The notes under the pieces: generated by a model
What the model saw: the letters and a program-made list of their open reading frames with translations, nothing else
Databases searched by the model: none
What the model was told of the DNA's origin: nothing
Source of the DNA: Mytilus californianus
Lineage: Eukaryota; Mollusca; Bivalvia; Mytilida; Mytilidae
Direction: 5' to 3'
DNA: 64,000 nt
NCBI RefSeq assembly: GCF_021869535.1
Contig: NW_026262690.1
Location: 86,845,995-86,909,994 of the forward strand
Shown: positions 62,317 through 64,000 of the stretch, in pieces
How positions within the stretch are numbered: the stretch's first letter is position 1
How the letters are laid out: each line of letters begins with the position of its first letter
Program-made: the position numbers and the translations under genes

Positions 62317-62804
62317 TGTTCCCTTAAGAAAAAGAAAAAACATCAGAAGATTTAAAACTTTCTTTGATGACAATCACAGTGTACATTGTACCATCATTTA
62401 AACATACAATCTATATGTCCAATCATTCCTTATAAAATTGTCATTATTATGATAATTTCATTATGCATATATATGTGACACCTTTAATAAATTTAAAGAT
62501 TAATTACCTATATGTATTGTTTATTTAAAAATAACACAATACTGGTACAAAATTTTTATTGCGATCACCAACTACAGGAGATCCCATGTATCTCACTCAT
62601 ACTTATGTCTGTTATGAACAAATTGTTAACTTCCAATTTTCTGTTACAAAAAAATATATATTATGAAGCACCAAAGTCAACATGGTCAAAGGGAAATGTT
62701 GTTATTGTTTTTAAGACAAAATGACTTTTCGTTAAGTGATATTCTTTCTTAAAACAACCTTCTGTTAAAACAATTAGAACAATGTGAAATAGTGTGGATG
62801 AATT

Positions 62805-62850
62805 GACTATGGCCAAACTGGTTGTGTGGCCGAAACATCTCAAAACAAAA
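62805..62850 (+). repeat. Repeat with GGCC-hairpin and GAAAC
   Basis: TATGGCCAAACTGGTTGTGT then GGCCGAAACATCTC; the complement of a related piece is at 57655-57700. It resembles a decayed hammerhead stem II plus GAAAC without CTGATGA. Confidence 0.35.
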
Positions 62851-62879
62851 GCTGATACGGTAGAGTATCGTCCATGTAT

Positions 62880-62980
62880 AATTGTCACAATATTATGCTC
62901 TTTCATCTCCCTTTCCTGATGTATGAGAGACGATACTTGTCTCTGAGCTTTTGAAGTTTGTAAGTCAGACATTTTACTTT
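62880..62980 (-). CDS. Candidate short exon, unrecognised
   Basis: On the minus strand an acceptor-like TTCTATAG precedes AAAGTAAAATGTCTGACT, giving MSDLQTSKAQRQVSSLIHQE then REMKEHNI. The start vaguely recalls G-protein gamma subunits, but the following residues do not fit and the donor (GTGACA) is poor. It may equally be chance. Confidence 0.22.
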
Positions 62981-63548
62981 CTATAAACATAATAGAACTG
63001 ACGCTGTATATACATAATAACAAAATATTTTGATTTATTAACATAAAACCTGTTAAATTGTTAAAAACATGGTACAAAAAACAAGTTGTATGACAGTACT
63101 TACCTTCCTGTTGACATATTTGCTGTTGTATGCTTCAAAATACAGTTTCTGTGTTATTGTCTATGCTATTATATACAACTAAATTTCCTGTCGAATGATG
63201 TAAAACATGAAATCATAGTGATTCAGTGTCTTCCTGGTCGATTTGACGCCATTTTATCCCAGATGTACTGAAGGATTGTGGGTAAAATAATTGGGGGTAG
63301 CACAAAATGCGGCAAACCTGAACTGATTTAATTTCTATGGAAAGTCGTAGGAAAAATAAATTATTCAGTGTGATCTATTCGAGACAGATTCTTTCATGGT
63401 CGCCACGTTGAGTCTTAAATATGGAATGGCTACATCTTTGTGTCTGAATTGTGAATTGAAAGCGCATTTCCATCGGATATTACATATTATTATATACTTA
63501 GTAGTAAATACAGACAGAGATGTATTTATATATAAGACGGGAAGTCAT

Positions 63549-63682
63549 ACAACTCGCCCCACTTTTTCACAAACTCGCCCCACTCTTGTTTACCAACTCG
63601 TCCCGCTTTAAAAAAAAATCGCCCTACTTATGAAAAAGGGTTAAATCCCGTTAAATTTACTCCTGCAAACTCGCTCCCACTT
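63549..63682 (+). repeat. Short dispersed ACTCGCCCCACT repeats
   Basis: CAACTCGCCCCACTTTTT, AAACTCGCCCCACTCTTG, CAACTCGTCCCGCTTTAA, ATCGCCCTACTTATG and AAACTCGCTCCCACTTAA occur within 135 bases, about 150-290 bases upstream of the right-hand coding start. Confidence 0.75.
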
Positions 63683-63835
63683 AAATGAAAACTTATCTAC
63701 ACAGAATAGAAAAAAAATCACTTGTGATACTAAGAAAAATCGAAAATTTAATATATGATTGACATGATTAACATTGAAATTAAATGATGTTTCACTTCTT
63801 AAAATGCTTATGTACAACATCCTGACCCAGACCGG

Positions 63836-63937
63836 ATGCCAGAAGGTAGCCGCCCGAAACAGACGAACCTGCTTCGTACCTGTAACAGAGTCAGACAGAA
63901 GCTTCGACCAGAAGAACCCCACAACTTCGATTTTGAG
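63836..63937 (+). CDS. First coding exon of an unrecognised gene (runs off right edge)
   Basis: ATG (context CCGGATGCC) opens 34 codons: MPEGSRPKQTNLLRTCNRVR then QKLRPEEPHNFDFE, followed by a strong donor GTAAGA at 63938. An in-frame TAA lies about 33 bases before the ATG and no other in-frame ATG intervenes, so this start is preferred. The exon is clearly richer in G+C and codon-like than the surroundings. Arg/Lys-rich then acidic. I do not recognise the protein. Confidence 0.55.
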
Positions 63938-64000
63938 GTAAGATTTGCATAGTTATATTTCGAAACAAGAATAAAACATTCATATACGCGAATATGATAA

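Larger units (their letters stand above)
59489..62584. mobile_element. 3.1-kb element with ~50-bp terminal inverted repeats
   Basis: The outer 27 bases (59489-59515, GGATCTCCTGTAGTTGG...) are the exact complement of 62558-62584. Next to them AAAAATTTTGTACCAGTATTG also appears at both ends in inverted sense, with an extra CCAGTATTG palindrome on the left. Inside are 15-bp iterons (59727-60300), a coding-like exon (60810) and a nested hAT-like element (60962-62173). No target duplication is obvious. Superfamily unknown. Confidence 0.75.
62585..63835. other. Region upstream of the right-hand gene
   Basis: Less AT-biased patches appear from 63230 on. Read on the minus strand, CCCACAATCCTTCAGTACAT precedes ATGGCGTC near 63250, which looks like a transcription-start neighbourhood. 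63550-63680 holds ACTCGCCCCACT-type repeats. A promoter, possibly bidirectional, is an inference. Confidence 0.35.

Overview
The window looks like nuclear DNA of a bivalve mollusc, most likely a mytilid mussel. It is AT-rich, has short exons in long introns with GT/AG borders, and is packed with interspersed repeats of bivalve type: tRNA-derived SINEs, foldback MITEs, elements with tandem core repeats and a 3' hairpin (pearl/MgE-like, possibly Helentron-derived), and hammerhead-ribozyme-bearing sequences. No rRNA, convincing functional tRNA, CRISPR or bacterial operon structure is visible. The species call is inference.

Genes. (1) 658-6058, plus strand: the last five coding exons of a coiled-coil protein whose C-terminus resembles CEP112 (CCDC46), a centrosomal protein; the 5' part lies off the left edge. 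(2) 48275-23250, minus strand: a complete ten-exon reading frame of 553 codons for an Ena/VASP actin regulator (protein enabled). It has EVH1, a GPGVPPPP-type proline-rich core, GAB-like and FAB-like actin-binding motifs and a C-terminal tetramerisation coiled coil. Every intron phase joins correctly. (3) 63836-63937, plus strand: a probable first coding exon (34 codons) of an unrecognised gene running off the right edge. (4) Weak exon candidates at 60810-60961 (inside a transposon) and 62880-62980 (minus). Genes 1 and 2 are convergent.

Layout. 1-6.9 kb: CEP112-like 3' half and 3' UTR. 6.9-17.6 kb: intergenic repeats, including a pearl-like element, foldback MITEs, a two-copy ~500-bp repeat element and a hammerhead ribozyme at about 16.0 kb. 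17.6-23.2 kb: AT-rich, probable Ena 3' UTR plus intergenic. 23.2-48.3 kb: the Ena gene, with two near-identical ~2-kb pearl-like elements on either side of its coiled-coil exon, a hammerhead-like motif, a hAT-like element and several MITEs in its introns. 48.3-57.1 kb: upstream region with a foldback MITE, a SINE with a 9-bp target duplication, two further pearl-like elements and a nested hAT-like element. 57.9-59.2 kb: a 147-bp-period array element. 59.5-62.6 kb: a 3.1-kb element with long terminal inverted repeats, carrying a coding-like exon that is itself split by a hAT-like insertion. 63.8 kb to the end: start of the right-hand gene.

The most unusual items are the nested 3.1-kb element with its 15-bp iterons, the hammerhead ribozymes, three TIR elements each bounded by 5-bp target duplications, and the direct pearl-like copies bracketing a single essential Ena exon.
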